Origin: Streptomyces fructofermentans
Lineage (GTDB): Bacteria > Actinomycetota > Actinomycetes > Streptomycetales > Streptomycetaceae
Direction: 5' to 3'
DNA length: 44,052 nucleotides
Assembly: GCF_014651055.1 (NCBI RefSeq)
Contig: NZ_BMWD01000013.1
Location: 1 to 44,052 of the forward strand
The notes beneath the pieces are model-generated. The model saw only the letters and a list, made by a program, of their open reading frames with translations, was not told the origin of the DNA and ran no database searches. Shown piece by piece: positions 14,713-22,389 of this stretch; the stretch's first letter is position 1; each line of letters starts with the position of its first letter. Both the position numbers and the translations under genes were made by a program.

Positions 14713-15276
14713 GTGGCGGAGCAACAGGAACAGACGGCTGCGGACTCGATGATGACCCGGATCGGACAGGCCGCCATGCTCCTGCACGGGGGCGACCGCG
14801 AGGAGGCCAGGGGCCGCTTCCTCGGCCTGTGGTCTGAGATCGGCGAGGAGGGCGACCCGCTGCACCGCTGCACGCTCGCGCACTACATGGCGGACGCTCA
14901 GGACGACCCCGCGGACGAGCTCTCCTGGGATCTGCGCGCACTGTCGGCGGCCGACGAACTCACGGACGCACGGCTCGCGGAGCACCACGCCTCGCTCGCG
15001 GTCCGCGCCTTCTACCCCTCCCTCCATCTGAACCTCGCCGCCGACTACGTGAAGCTGGGCCGTTCCGAGGCGGCCCGCAGCCACCTGGGCCGCGCCCGCG
15101 AGACAGTGGGCGCACTCGGCGACGACGCCTACGGCGACGGGGTCCGCGCGGGGATCGGCAGGCTGGAGCTGCGGCTCGACGAGGAGGGCCCGTCGGGCGG
15201 CGGCACCCCCGAACCGCCGGACCAGGGGAGAGGGCCCGGCGGGGAGACCCTGGGACCGCCGCGCAGCCGACCCTGA
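14713..15276 (+). CDS. helical-repeat (TPR-like) hypothetical protein
   Basis: A 187-aa protein I do not recognise by name. Residues 10-155 are alpha-helical and resemble tetratricopeptide-type pairs, for example HGGDREEARGRFLGLWSEIG and LAADYVKLGRSEAARSHLGR. The last 35 residues are Gly/Pro-rich and probably disordered. The GTG start follows GGAGG. It has its own promoter of the DNA-damage type, which is the best functional clue: it may be an adaptor or response protein of the damage regulon. No enzyme motif is visible. Confidence 0.75.
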   Translation: MAEQQEQTAADSMMTRIGQAAMLLHGGDREEARGRFLGLWSEIGEEGDPLHRCTLAHYMADAQDDPADELSWDLRALSAADELTDARLAEHHASLAVRAFYPSLHLNLAADYVKLGRSEAARSHLGRARETVGALGDDAYGDGVRAGIGRLELRLDEEGPSGGGTPEPPDQGRGPGGETLGPPRSRP

Positions 15277-15301
15277 AGACAGGCCGGGGCGGAGCGGTAC
15301 C

Positions 15302-15476
15302 GGACACCGGAGGTCGAGGACCGGACGTCAGAGGCCGGAGGCCAAAGGCCGGAGTTCAGAGGTCGGAGCCTGCGGGGCAACGGTCGGGCGTTGGTCCTCG
15401 GTACTCGGTACTCGGTACTCGGTACTCGGTCCTCGGACGTCGGATGTCGGACGTCGGCCCTCGGACGTCGAAGGCC
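15302..15476. repeat. heptanucleotide minisatellite
   Basis: Sequence with a 7-bp period for about 175 bp, between two convergent genes. The core at 15393-15469 is 11 consecutive units: GGTCCTC, four GGTACTC, GGTCCTC, then GGACGTC/GGATGTC/GGCCCTC variants. The flanking 15302-15392 is a more decayed heptamer series (GGACACC, GGAGGTC, GGACGTC, GGAGGCC and similar). The gap 15277-15547 holds nothing else I can recognise. Confidence 0.85.
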
Positions 15477-15547
15477 GCGGGTCCGACGATGCGGCGGGAC
15501 GCCGGCGCGCGGCGGGCCGGGGCATCCGGTCCGCCGCGCGAATCCGG

Positions 15548-16012
15548 TCAACCTCCGTACACGTCCTTGCAGATGGCCGCCTGCGGGCTGTCCGCCGGCC
15601 AGCCGCCGTACGACCTGCCCAGGGCGCACACGTCCGTGCCGGGCCCCGGCACGGGTGGCCGAGGGGCGGCGTGGCGCTCGGGTTCCCGCGAGTCGGGGCG
15701 CTCCGGCGGGTCGGCCGCGGGCCGGCGCGCGGGAGCGGCCGGAGCCGCGGGGGAGGCCGCCGGGGCGGCCTGCCGGGCGGGCGCCGACGCCGGGGCCGAG
15801 GAGCGCCGCGGCGGGCCCACATGTTCCAGGGCCTCCTGGACCGGGGCCTGCACGACATGGGTCCGGGTGCTGCCGTCCGGCCGGGGCTCGGAGGCGGTGG
15901 AGGGCGCCGGGGGCGGCCCGGGCGAGGGTGCCCGCTGCACGGTCATGCAGCCGGAGACGGCCGAGACGGCCACGGTGACCAGGAGCGTTGCGGTGGTGGT
16001 GGTTCGATGCAC
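15548..16012 (-). CDS. small lipoprotein with Pro/Ala-rich linker
   Basis: A 154-aa predicted lipoprotein. The start GTG (VHRTTTT) leads into a hydrophobic segment ending in the lipobox SAVSGC, with Cys22 as the lipid anchor. A long low-complexity Ala/Pro/Arg linker follows (about residues 25-120). A short conserved-looking tail carries two cysteines, in DVCALGRSYGGW and AAICKDVYGG. The tail may be a small disulfide-bonded domain exposed on the cell surface. I know no function. It stands alone, converging on the heptamer array. An upstream start at 16129 would overlap the DUF664 gene. Confidence 0.7.
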   Translation of the reverse strand: MHRTTTTATLLVTVAVSAVSGCMTVQRAPSPGPPPAPSTASEPRPDGSTRTHVVQAPVQEALEHVGPPRRSSAPASAPARQAAPAASPAAPAAPARRPAADPPERPDSREPERHAAPRPPVPGPGTDVCALGRSYGGWPADSPQAAICKDVYGG

Positions 16013-16097
16013 CCGCGCAACTCTGCTGCGTCCGGCCCGATCCGGGGAGCTGACGAGCGAATGATGCCCCGCACGGGTGAACGCCCCGCCGCGGTCC

Positions 16098-16610
16098 TCA
16101 GTCGCCGGTCGCCCCGTCGATCCGCTCACGGACCAGGTCCGCGTGACCGTTGTGGCGCGCGTACTCCTCGATCATGTGGGTGTAGATCCACCGCAGGTTG
16201 AAGGACGTGCCGGACGACCGGCTCGCGCCCTCGGACAGGTCGTCCAGACCGAACCGCACAGCGTTGCGACGGGCGACCGCGATCTCCTGCTGCCAGGTCG
16301 CGTACGCCTCGTCCCAGGTGTCCTTGTCCGTGACGTGGAACTCGCCGTCCGGGTCCTCGGCCGTGCAGTAGATCGACCCGGGGTCGTCGTTCACGAGTAC
16401 CTGGCGGAACCAGCCGCGCTCCACCTCGGCCATGTGCCGGACGAGACCCAGCAGCGAGAACTCGGACGGCGGCACGGAGGCCGTTCTGAGCTGGGCGTCG
16501 TCCAGGCCCGCGCACTTCCACGCGAGGGTGTCGCGGTGGTAGTCGAGCCAGCCCTCCAGCATGGCGCGTTCGCCGGCGTCGGGCGCGGGTTCGCTGCGTT
16601 CCGTCTTCAT
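16098..16610 (-). CDS. DinB-superfamily DUF664 protein
   Basis: A 170-aa DinB-like four-helix-bundle protein of the DUF664 (Streptomyces mini-circle protein) group. Marker segments are LLGLVRHMAEVERGWFR and the C-terminal EEYARHNGHADLVRERIDG. The histidines in these two segments are those expected to bind a metal. Such proteins resemble thiol-dependent S-transferases acting with mycothiol or bacillithiol, but this subgroup lacks a proven reaction. A paralogue with the same two motifs lies at 33547-34116. Confidence 0.88.
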   Translation of the reverse strand: MKTERSEPAPDAGERAMLEGWLDYHRDTLAWKCAGLDDAQLRTASVPPSEFSLLGLVRHMAEVERGWFRQVLVNDDPGSIYCTAEDPDGEFHVTDKDTWDEAYATWQQEIAVARRNAVRFGLDDLSEGASRSSGTSFNLRWIYTHMIEEYARHNGHADLVRERIDGATGD

Positions 16611-16643
16611 GCCCGCATCATCGCAGCCCGCCGCCGCTGCCGG

Positions 16644-17246
16644 TCATCCCGCGCGGCCGTCCCGCAGCATGCCGTCCAGTACCTCCCGCAACCCGGTCCG
16701 CACGTCGTCGACACTGGGCACGTCCGCGTGGTACGAGCCCGCCGCGCAGGAGAACATCAGGCCGTCGGCCCAGGCGACCAGGGACAGGGCGTGCCGCTCG
16801 GGCTCGGTTGAGCCCAACGCGGTCAGCAGCCCGGTGAGCAGGTCCCGGAACTGCCGTCCCGCGGCGTCGAAGAACACCCGCAGCTCCGGTCGCCGGGTCG
16901 CCTCCAGTGCCAACTCGTAGCGGGCCAGCAGCAGTTCGCGGTGGCCGGTGAGCGAGCGGTGCACCGCCTGCGCCATCCCCTCCACCAGGGAGTCGACTCC
17001 GGCGCGCGGGTCGGGCAGTTCCTCCACCCCGAGCACGCGCGCCTCGCGCTCCGCAAGGCGCCGTACCGCGGCCTCCAGCAGGGCGAGTCTGGTGCGCGCG
17101 ACGTTCGACGTGGACCCCGGCGGAAGCCCCGCGGCCGAGTCGACGGCGCGATGGGTGAGACCCCGCATGCCGCGTTCGGCCAGGAGGCCGAGGGCGGCGT
17201 CGGCGATGAGTTCGGCACGGCTGGCGCCGGCGCTGCGTACGGCCAT
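16644..17246 (-). CDS. TetR/AcrR-family regulator
   Basis: A 200-aa TetR-type repressor. The N-terminal HTH (about residues 8-55) shows ELIADAALGLLAERGMRGLT and AGLPPGSTSNVARTRLALLE, the second segment being the recognition helix and the following tyrosine-less turn. The rest is a helical ligand-binding domain. It faces an FAD monooxygenase 84 bp away, with two identical-armed operators between them. It therefore very likely represses that gene and itself, and responds to the monooxygenase substrate. Confidence 0.9.
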   Translation of the reverse strand: MAVRSAGASRAELIADAALGLLAERGMRGLTHRAVDSAAGLPPGSTSNVARTRLALLEAAVRRLAEREARVLGVEELPDPRAGVDSLVEGMAQAVHRSLTGHRELLLARYELALEATRRPELRVFFDAAGRQFRDLLTGLLTALGSTEPERHALSLVAWADGLMFSCAAGSYHADVPSVDDVRTGLREVLDGMLRDGRAG

Positions 17247-17267
17247 GGAACCCAACCTACCGCCGCG

Positions 17268-17314
17268 ACTACGGCTGTAGTACGGTCGAGGTGCTCGGTA
17301 ACTACAGATGTAGT
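17268..17314. promoter_or_regulatory. tandem TetR operators
   Basis: Two copies of ACTAC-N4-GTAGT: 17268-17281 (centre GGCT) and 17301-17314 (centre AGAT). Arms are identical and centres are 33 bp apart, so both face the same side of the helix. They fill the gap between the divergent TetR and FAD monooxygenase genes. Confidence 0.75.
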
Positions 17315-17330
17315 GAACGCTGGAGGGGTC

Positions 17331-18887
17331 ATGGCACAGGCACCACGCGCGATCGTCGTGGGCGGGGGCATCGGAGGCCTGACGGCCGCCGTGGCGCTGC
17401 ACCGGTCGGGCTGGCGGGTCACCGTCCTGGAGCGGGCCCGCTCGCTCGAACCCGTCGGAGCCGGCATCTCGCTGGCGCCCAACTCCCTGCGCGCCCTCGA
17501 CGTCATCGGGCTCGGCGACGAGATCCGCGACCTCGCCGCCTGGCAGGGCGACGGGGGATTGCGCACTCCGGGTGGACGGTGGCTCTCGCGGGGCAGCGCG
17601 GCAGCCGTCGCGGCCCGGTTCGGCGGACCGCTCGTCCTGCTGCACCGCGCCACGCTGGTCGGCAGCCTCGTCGCGTGCCTCCCGGCCGGCTGTGTGCGTA
17701 CGGGCGCTCCCACCACGCTCGTCGACCAGGGCGACCCCGGGGTGCCCGGCCGGCCCGCCCGCGTCGCCACACCCGGCGGCGAACTGGAGGCGGAGCTGGT
17801 CGTCGGCGCCGACGGCCTCCGCTCCGCCGTGCGCCCGGTCCTGTTCCCGGCGCACCCCGGGCCCGTCTACTCCGGGTTCACGACGTGGCGGATCGTGGTC
17901 CCGGTGCCGGGAGTGCCCTTCGCCGCGCACGAGACGTGGGGCCGCGGCCGTATCTGGGGCACGCACCCGATGAAGGACGGCCGGGTCTACGCGTACGCCG
18001 CCGCCCGGGTCCCGGCCGGGGGACGGGCGGCCGACGACGAGTTGGCCGAGCTGGTCAGGCTGTTCGGCGACTGGCACGAGCCGGTGCCCGACGTCCTCGC
18101 CGCCGCCCGGCCCGAGGACGTCCTGCGGCACGACGTGCACCACATCGCCGAGCCGCTGCCCGCCTTCCACGCGGGCCGCGTCGCCCTGGTCGGGGACGCC
18201 GCGCACGCCATGCCGCCGACGCTCGGGCAGGGCGGCAACCAGGCCATCGAGGACGCGATCGTGCTCGCCCACCACGTCGATCCGGTCCGCCTCGCCGACG
18301 CGGACCCGCGCGTCCGGCGCGGGGGTCCGGCCGTCGCCGACGCGGACTCGTACCCCCCGCACCGACCTGGGCACCTCGGCCCGCCCGCCACCGGCGGGGA
18401 CCCGCTCTCCCGGCACACGGGCCCGCCTGCCACCGGCGCCGATCCGGACACCCGGCACGGGGGCCGGGCCTCCGCCGACCCGGACCCGTACCCGCGCCAC
18501 GCAGGCGGTGTCTCCGCAGACCCGGACCCGCACCACGCAGGCCCGTCCCACCGCCACGCGGGTCAGGCCTCCGCCGGCCCGGACCCGTTCGGTCCGGGCG
18601 TCGGGGCGTACGTCCCGTCCGGTGGGCCGCACGCGATGGGGGACGCCCTGGCCGCCTACAGCGCGGGCCGCCGACCGCGGACGACCGCCATCGCCCGCAA
18701 GGCGGTCTCGGCGGCCCGGCTCAACATGGTCCGCGGCCGGCTGGGGACAGCACTGCGCGACGCCGTGGTCGCCGCCGTCTCCACGGCGGCGCCGGCCGTT
18801 CTCCTGCGGAGTTTCGATGGGATCGCCGACTGGCGGCCTCCGAGGTCGCCGTATGCTTCCGACGGGACACGGGCGGACACGCCCTGA
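17331..18887 (+). CDS. FAD-dependent monooxygenase with repetitive insertion
   Basis: A 518-aa FAD-dependent monooxygenase of the salicylate/p-hydroxybenzoate hydroxylase group. It has the FAD-binding VVGGGIGGLTAA (residues 9-20), the mid-protein VGADGLRSAVR, and GDAAHAMPPTLGQGGNQA (from Gly288). The family continues from that helix directly to the AYSAGRRPRT segment. Here about 119 residues (317-435) of Gly/Pro/Asp/His-rich repeats intervene, so the protein is longer than typical. GGAGGGG precedes the ATG. Regulation by the divergent TetR protein is likely. The substrate is probably aromatic or polyketide-like. Confidence 0.88.
   Translation: MAQAPRAIVVGGGIGGLTAAVALHRSGWRVTVLERARSLEPVGAGISLAPNSLRALDVIGLGDEIRDLAAWQGDGGLRTPGGRWLSRGSAAAVAARFGGPLVLLHRATLVGSLVACLPAGCVRTGAPTTLVDQGDPGVPGRPARVATPGGELEAELVVGADGLRSAVRPVLFPAHPGPVYSGFTTWRIVVPVPGVPFAAHETWGRGRIWGTHPMKDGRVYAYAAARVPAGGRAADDELAELVRLFGDWHEPVPDVLAAARPEDVLRHDVHHIAEPLPAFHAGRVALVGDAAHAMPPTLGQGGNQAIEDAIVLAHHVDPVRLADADPRVRRGGPAVADADSYPPHRPGHLGPPATGGDPLSRHTGPPATGADPDTRHGGRASADPDPYPRHAGGVSADPDPHHAGPSHRHAGQASAGPDPFGPGVGAYVPSGGPHAMGDALAAYSAGRRPRTTAIARKAVSAARLNMVRGRLGTALRDAVVAAVSTAAPAVLLRSFDGIADWRPPRSPYASDGTRADTP
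18370..18600 (+). repeat. in-frame degenerate ~42-bp repeats in the monooxygenase gene
   Basis: The codons here encode degenerate units of about 14 residues, including GPPATGGDPLSRHT, GPPATGADPDTRHG, GRASADPDPYPRHA and shorter variants rich in DPDP and His. The whole non-homologous insertion spans roughly 18279-18635 and keeps the reading frame. Confidence 0.7.
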
Positions 18888-18898
18888 GGGCTGTCCCG
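18863..18898 (+). terminator. terminator overlapping the monooxygenase 3' end
   Basis: Outer arms CGGGACA (18863-18869) and TGTCCCG (18892-18898) enclose an inner GGGCG-GACA-CGCCC hairpin. The stretch from here to 19126 shows no gene and presumably holds the promoter of the next oxidoreductase, which I could not place. Confidence 0.55.
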
Positions 18899-19126
18899 TG
18901 GTCCCTGGCGGATCGGCGCCCTGTGCCGGACGCGGTGCGTCGCGGGGCGTAGGGCCGCTCACGCAAGGGCGTACCCGGGGATGTCCGGACGGTCGGGCGG
19001 CACGGCGAGGTGCCGTGGCGGTCCTCCCGAGCCCGCCAGGAGCCACGGGAGAGCCCTCGGAGCCGCGGACGCGGCCCGCCCCGTGGACACCCACTCGCCC
19101 TCGGACCCCCCAAAGAGGAGACCCCT

Positions 19127-20032
19127 GTGAAGGTCGGCTGCATCGGACTCGGCGACATCGCGCTGAAGGCCTACCTCCCGGTGCTCGCGACCCGGCCGGG
19201 AGTCGAACTGCATCTGCACACCAGGACGCCCGCCACCCTCACCCGGGTCGCCGACGGACTCCACATCCCGGCGGCACAGCGCCACACCGACCTGTCAGGC
19301 CTGCTCGACCAGGGCCTCGACGCGGCCTTCGTGCACGCGCCCACGCACGCCCACCCCGAGATCGTGGCCCGGCTCCTCGAAGCGGGCGTGGCCACCTATG
19401 TCGACAAGCCGATCGCGTACGAACTGGCCGAATCGGAGCGGCTCGTCCGGCTGGCGGAGGAGCGCGACACCAGCCTGGCCGTCGGTTTCAACCGCCGCCA
19501 CGCACCCGCGTACGCGCAGTGCGCCGACCATCCGCGCGAGCTGATCCTGATGCAGAAGAACCGCGTGGGCCTGCCGGAGCAGCCGCGCGCGATGATCCTC
19601 GACGACTTCATCCACGTCGTGGACACCCTGCGGTTCCTGGTGCCGGGAACGGTGGACGACGTCACGGTACGGGCCCGCGTCGAGGGCGGGCTGCTGCACC
19701 ACGTGGTGCTCCAGCTCGCCGGCGACGGGTTCACCGCCCTCGGGGTGATGAACCGGCTGAGCGGATCGAACGAGGAGATCCTGGAGGTCTCGGGCCAGGA
19801 CACGAAGCGGCAGGTCGTGAACCTCGCCGAGATCGTCGACCACAAGGGGCAGCCGACCACCCGGCGGCGCGGCGACTGGGTGCCGGTCGCCCGGCAGCGC
19901 GGTATCGAGCAGGTCGTGCTCGCCTTCCTCGACGCCGTACGCGCGGGCAAGGTGCTCAGTGCCCGGGACGCGCTGGCCACCCATGAGCTGTGCGAGCGTG
20001 TGGTGCGAGCGGTGACGGAACGGCCCGCCTGA
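19127..20032 (+). CDS. Gfo/Idh/MocA-family oxidoreductase
   Basis: A 301-aa NAD(P)-dependent oxidoreductase of the Gfo/Idh/MocA family. The Rossmann motif GCIGLGDIA is at the very N terminus, and the family's (E/D)KP signature occurs as YVDKPIA. A shortened C-terminal substrate domain follows, which includes DDFIHVVDTLRFL. The GTG follows AGAGGAG. It stands alone, not in an operon, and its 3' end overlaps convergent lnt by 77 bp. It is short for the family. Likely substrates are sugars, cyclitols or biliverdin-like compounds; I cannot choose. Confidence 0.88.
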   Translation: MKVGCIGLGDIALKAYLPVLATRPGVELHLHTRTPATLTRVADGLHIPAAQRHTDLSGLLDQGLDAAFVHAPTHAHPEIVARLLEAGVATYVDKPIAYELAESERLVRLAEERDTSLAVGFNRRHAPAYAQCADHPRELILMQKNRVGLPEQPRAMILDDFIHVVDTLRFLVPGTVDDVTVRARVEGGLLHHVVLQLAGDGFTALGVMNRLSGSNEEILEVSGQDTKRQVVNLAEIVDHKGQPTTRRRGDWVPVARQRGIEQVVLAFLDAVRAGKVLSARDALATHELCERVVRAVTERPA

Positions 20033-21542
20033 GCAGCAGCCGGCGCCGGCCCTCGAAGAGCGCCAGAGCGGCCAGCACCAGCAGGGCCGCGTACACCGGC
20101 CAGGCGCCGAACCGCAGGTAGAGCGTGGTCCCGCCGGCCAGCGGGACGTCGTACACCGCGGACGCGCTCGCGTCCGTGCCGAGCCGCTCACCGACCCGTT
20201 CACCGTTCGGACCGTGGACGGCGGAGACACCGGTCAGGGTCGCGTGGACCATCGGGCGGCCCGACTCGGCCGCCCGCAGCGCCGCCAGCGACGCGTGCTG
20301 CGCGGGCGCCCAGCTGCTCTGGAACGACGAGGTCGCCGACTGGGCCAGCAGCACCTGCGCACCGTCCCGCGCGAGCTGCCGGCCGATGTCCGGGAACGCC
20401 GACTCGAAGCAGACCATCGGTCCCACCCGCAGCCCGTCCCCGACCGTCATCACGACCTGCTCGGTGCCCCGCATACGGTCCTCGCCCGCCGCCTTGCCGA
20501 CGGAGGTGGCCCAGCCGAGGAGGGAGCGGGCCGGCACGTACTCGCCGAACGGGACCAGCCGCATCTTGTCGTAGCGGTCGCCGGTCGGGCCGTCGCGGCC
20601 GACGAGGACCGAGCTCTTGTAGATGCCCGGGCGGTCGGCGCGGCGCGCGTCCACGTTGACCAGGACGTCGGCGTCCACCTCGCGGGCGAGCGCGGCCAGC
20701 CGGTCCGCGAGGTCGGGCCGCTCTGTGAGGTCGAAGCCGACGCTGCTCTCCCCCCACACGACGAGGTCGACGTCCTGTCCGGCCAGCTCCCGGGTGAGTG
20801 CCTCCTCGCGGGTGAAGCGCTCCTCCGCGCCGCCCGCGGCGTCGACCATCCCGGGCTGCACGACGGCGATCCGTGCCGCCCCGGCCTCCTGCGGACGGGG
20901 CGACCAGGCCCAGACGGAGGTGACGGCCGCGCCCACTGCGACGAGTCCCGCGACCGCGGGAACCCTGGCCCGGGGTACGGAGACCAGGAGGGCGACCGCG
21001 ACGTTCACGGACACCAGCAGGAAGCTGAGCAGCCACACACCGCCCACCGAGGCGATCCGCAGCGCGGGCTCCACGTCCCACTGGCTCGAACCGAGCAGGC
21101 CCCAGGGGCCGCCCAGCCCTTCCCAGGAGCGGACGAGCTCGACCATCAGCCACGCGGAGGGCAGGACCAGCAGGGCCGCGAAGGCCCGGCCCGGCGAGGG
21201 CGTCGCGGCGAGGAACCGGCGTACCAGCCGGCCCCAGGGGGCCCACAGCGCGCCCAGCAGTGCCGCTATGACGAGAGTGAAGACGTGCAGGCTCGGCAGC
21301 AGCCAGTGGTGCACGGCCAGCATGAAGCCGAAACCGCCCAGCCAGCCGTCGTAGGCCGCGCGCCGCCCCGTCGGCGCCGAGCGGGCGAGCAGGATCCACG
21401 GGACCAGGGCGAAGGGCGCGAACCACCACAGCGAGGGGGCGGGGAAGGTCAGCATCGGCAGCGCTCCGGCGAGCACGGCCGCTCCGCCGCGCCACCAGCG
21501 CGTCCCGAGCCGCGTGCGCCACTCGGCGGCGGACAGAGTCAT
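19956..21542 (-). CDS. lnt: apolipoprotein N-acyltransferase
   Basis: A 528-aa membrane enzyme that N-acylates the lipid-modified cysteine of lipoproteins, using phospholipid as donor. Several N-terminal membrane helices precede a nitrilase-like domain. The catalytic triad is visible: Glu265 in VVWGESS, Lys326 in YDKMRLVPFGEYVP and Cys378 in CFESAFP. The WEGLGGPWGLLG segment is also typical. The ATG at 21542 follows GAGGGAGG. Streptomyces carry more than one lnt gene, so this may be the second copy. Two lipoprotein substrates (the binding protein and the Rieske protein) lie in this window. Confidence 0.94.
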   Translation of the reverse strand: MTLSAAEWRTRLGTRWWRGGAAVLAGALPMLTFPAPSLWWFAPFALVPWILLARSAPTGRRAAYDGWLGGFGFMLAVHHWLLPSLHVFTLVIAALLGALWAPWGRLVRRFLAATPSPGRAFAALLVLPSAWLMVELVRSWEGLGGPWGLLGSSQWDVEPALRIASVGGVWLLSFLLVSVNVAVALLVSVPRARVPAVAGLVAVGAAVTSVWAWSPRPQEAGAARIAVVQPGMVDAAGGAEERFTREEALTRELAGQDVDLVVWGESSVGFDLTERPDLADRLAALAREVDADVLVNVDARRADRPGIYKSSVLVGRDGPTGDRYDKMRLVPFGEYVPARSLLGWATSVGKAAGEDRMRGTEQVVMTVGDGLRVGPMVCFESAFPDIGRQLARDGAQVLLAQSATSSFQSSWAPAQHASLAALRAAESGRPMVHATLTGVSAVHGPNGERVGERLGTDASASAVYDVPLAGGTTLYLRFGAWPVYAALLVLAALALFEGRRRLLLRRAVPSPLAPHARTAHGWPARPGH

Positions 21543-21656
21543 GCTTCGCCTCCCTCGGCCCTCGGGCCACAGTGCGTGACCCCAGTGTGCGCCCACCTGA
21601 CGATCACCGTAAGGGTGCCCAGGCTGACGCAGACATGCCCCGAAGGCGTACGGGAC

Positions 21657-22160
21657 TCACCGAGCGGCAGGCTCCTTGCCGGTCGGAGCGGTGCGGCGCC
21701 ACTTCTCCCGGACGACCACCTCGCGCAGCCGCCATCCGTCGTCCGTGCGCAACAGGGCGAAGTCGTAGCGGCCGCCGCACACGAAGTCGGGCTCGGTGGA
21801 GCCCTCGTCCTGTCCCGCGAACCGCATCGGATTGATGTAGTCGGCCTGCACCCTGGCGGTGTCGCCGGTGTCCTGCTCCAGCAGCCCGAACCGCACGCGC
21901 CGGTTGACGATCAGATGCTGCCGCATCGGGAACAGCCGCATCGTCCGCGCGAGCCAGTCGGCGATCTGCCCGGCGTCGCCCTCTATGCCGCCGGCCGACC
22001 GGTAGTCCGCCCGGCCGCCGGGTGCGAACAGTCCCCGGTAGGCCTCCCAGTCCCCGTCGTCGACCGCCACCGCGTACTCGGTGACCATCCCGTCGACCGC
22101 GAGCCGGTCCATCACCGTTGCCAGTTCCACGCGCTGCGTCATCGGCCAAGTGTTGGTCAC
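21657..22160 (-). CDS. NTF2-like (SnoaL-type) protein
   Basis: A 167-aa small alpha+beta-barrel protein of the nuclear transport factor 2-like superfamily. Typical features are the opening helix TVMDRLAVDGMVTEYAVAVDDGDWEAYRGLF, ADYRSAGG, and the closing strand DDGWRLREVVVREKWRR. Members act as hydratases, cyclases, dehydratases or isomerases, or as ring-hydroxylating dioxygenase small subunits. Nothing nearby identifies the substrate. GTG 22160 is the longest plausible start; ATG 22142 is the alternative. Confidence 0.8.
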   Translation of the reverse strand: MTNTWPMTQRVELATVMDRLAVDGMVTEYAVAVDDGDWEAYRGLFAPGGRADYRSAGGIEGDAGQIADWLARTMRLFPMRQHLIVNRRVRFGLLEQDTGDTARVQADYINPMRFAGQDEGSTEPDFVCGGRYDFALLRTDDGWRLREVVVREKWRRTAPTGKEPAAR

Positions 22161-22389
22161 GGGGCCCGCTTCGCCAAGGGGCGTGCAGGGATATTCACCC
22201 GGCGTGCGCCCGGGCGACGGACGCGGGTGTTCCGGCTCCGCCCGGCTCTTCGCCGCCGAGGGCCCTGCCGCCGCCCGGAGTCGGGCCGGAGGGGTGCGGG
22301 AGTGCGGGGGGTGCGGCGGTTCCGGGACACCGGCCCGGACGGCCTGGGATCATGGATGGCTCATACAGGCATCACGGAGGAGAGTGCGC

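Noticed and set aside
16644..19094. An 816-codon open frame on the minus strand across the TetR and monooxygenase genes
   Set aside because: Only the last 200 codons are the TetR gene; the rest is antisense to a clear FAD monooxygenase, with high-GC shadow composition.
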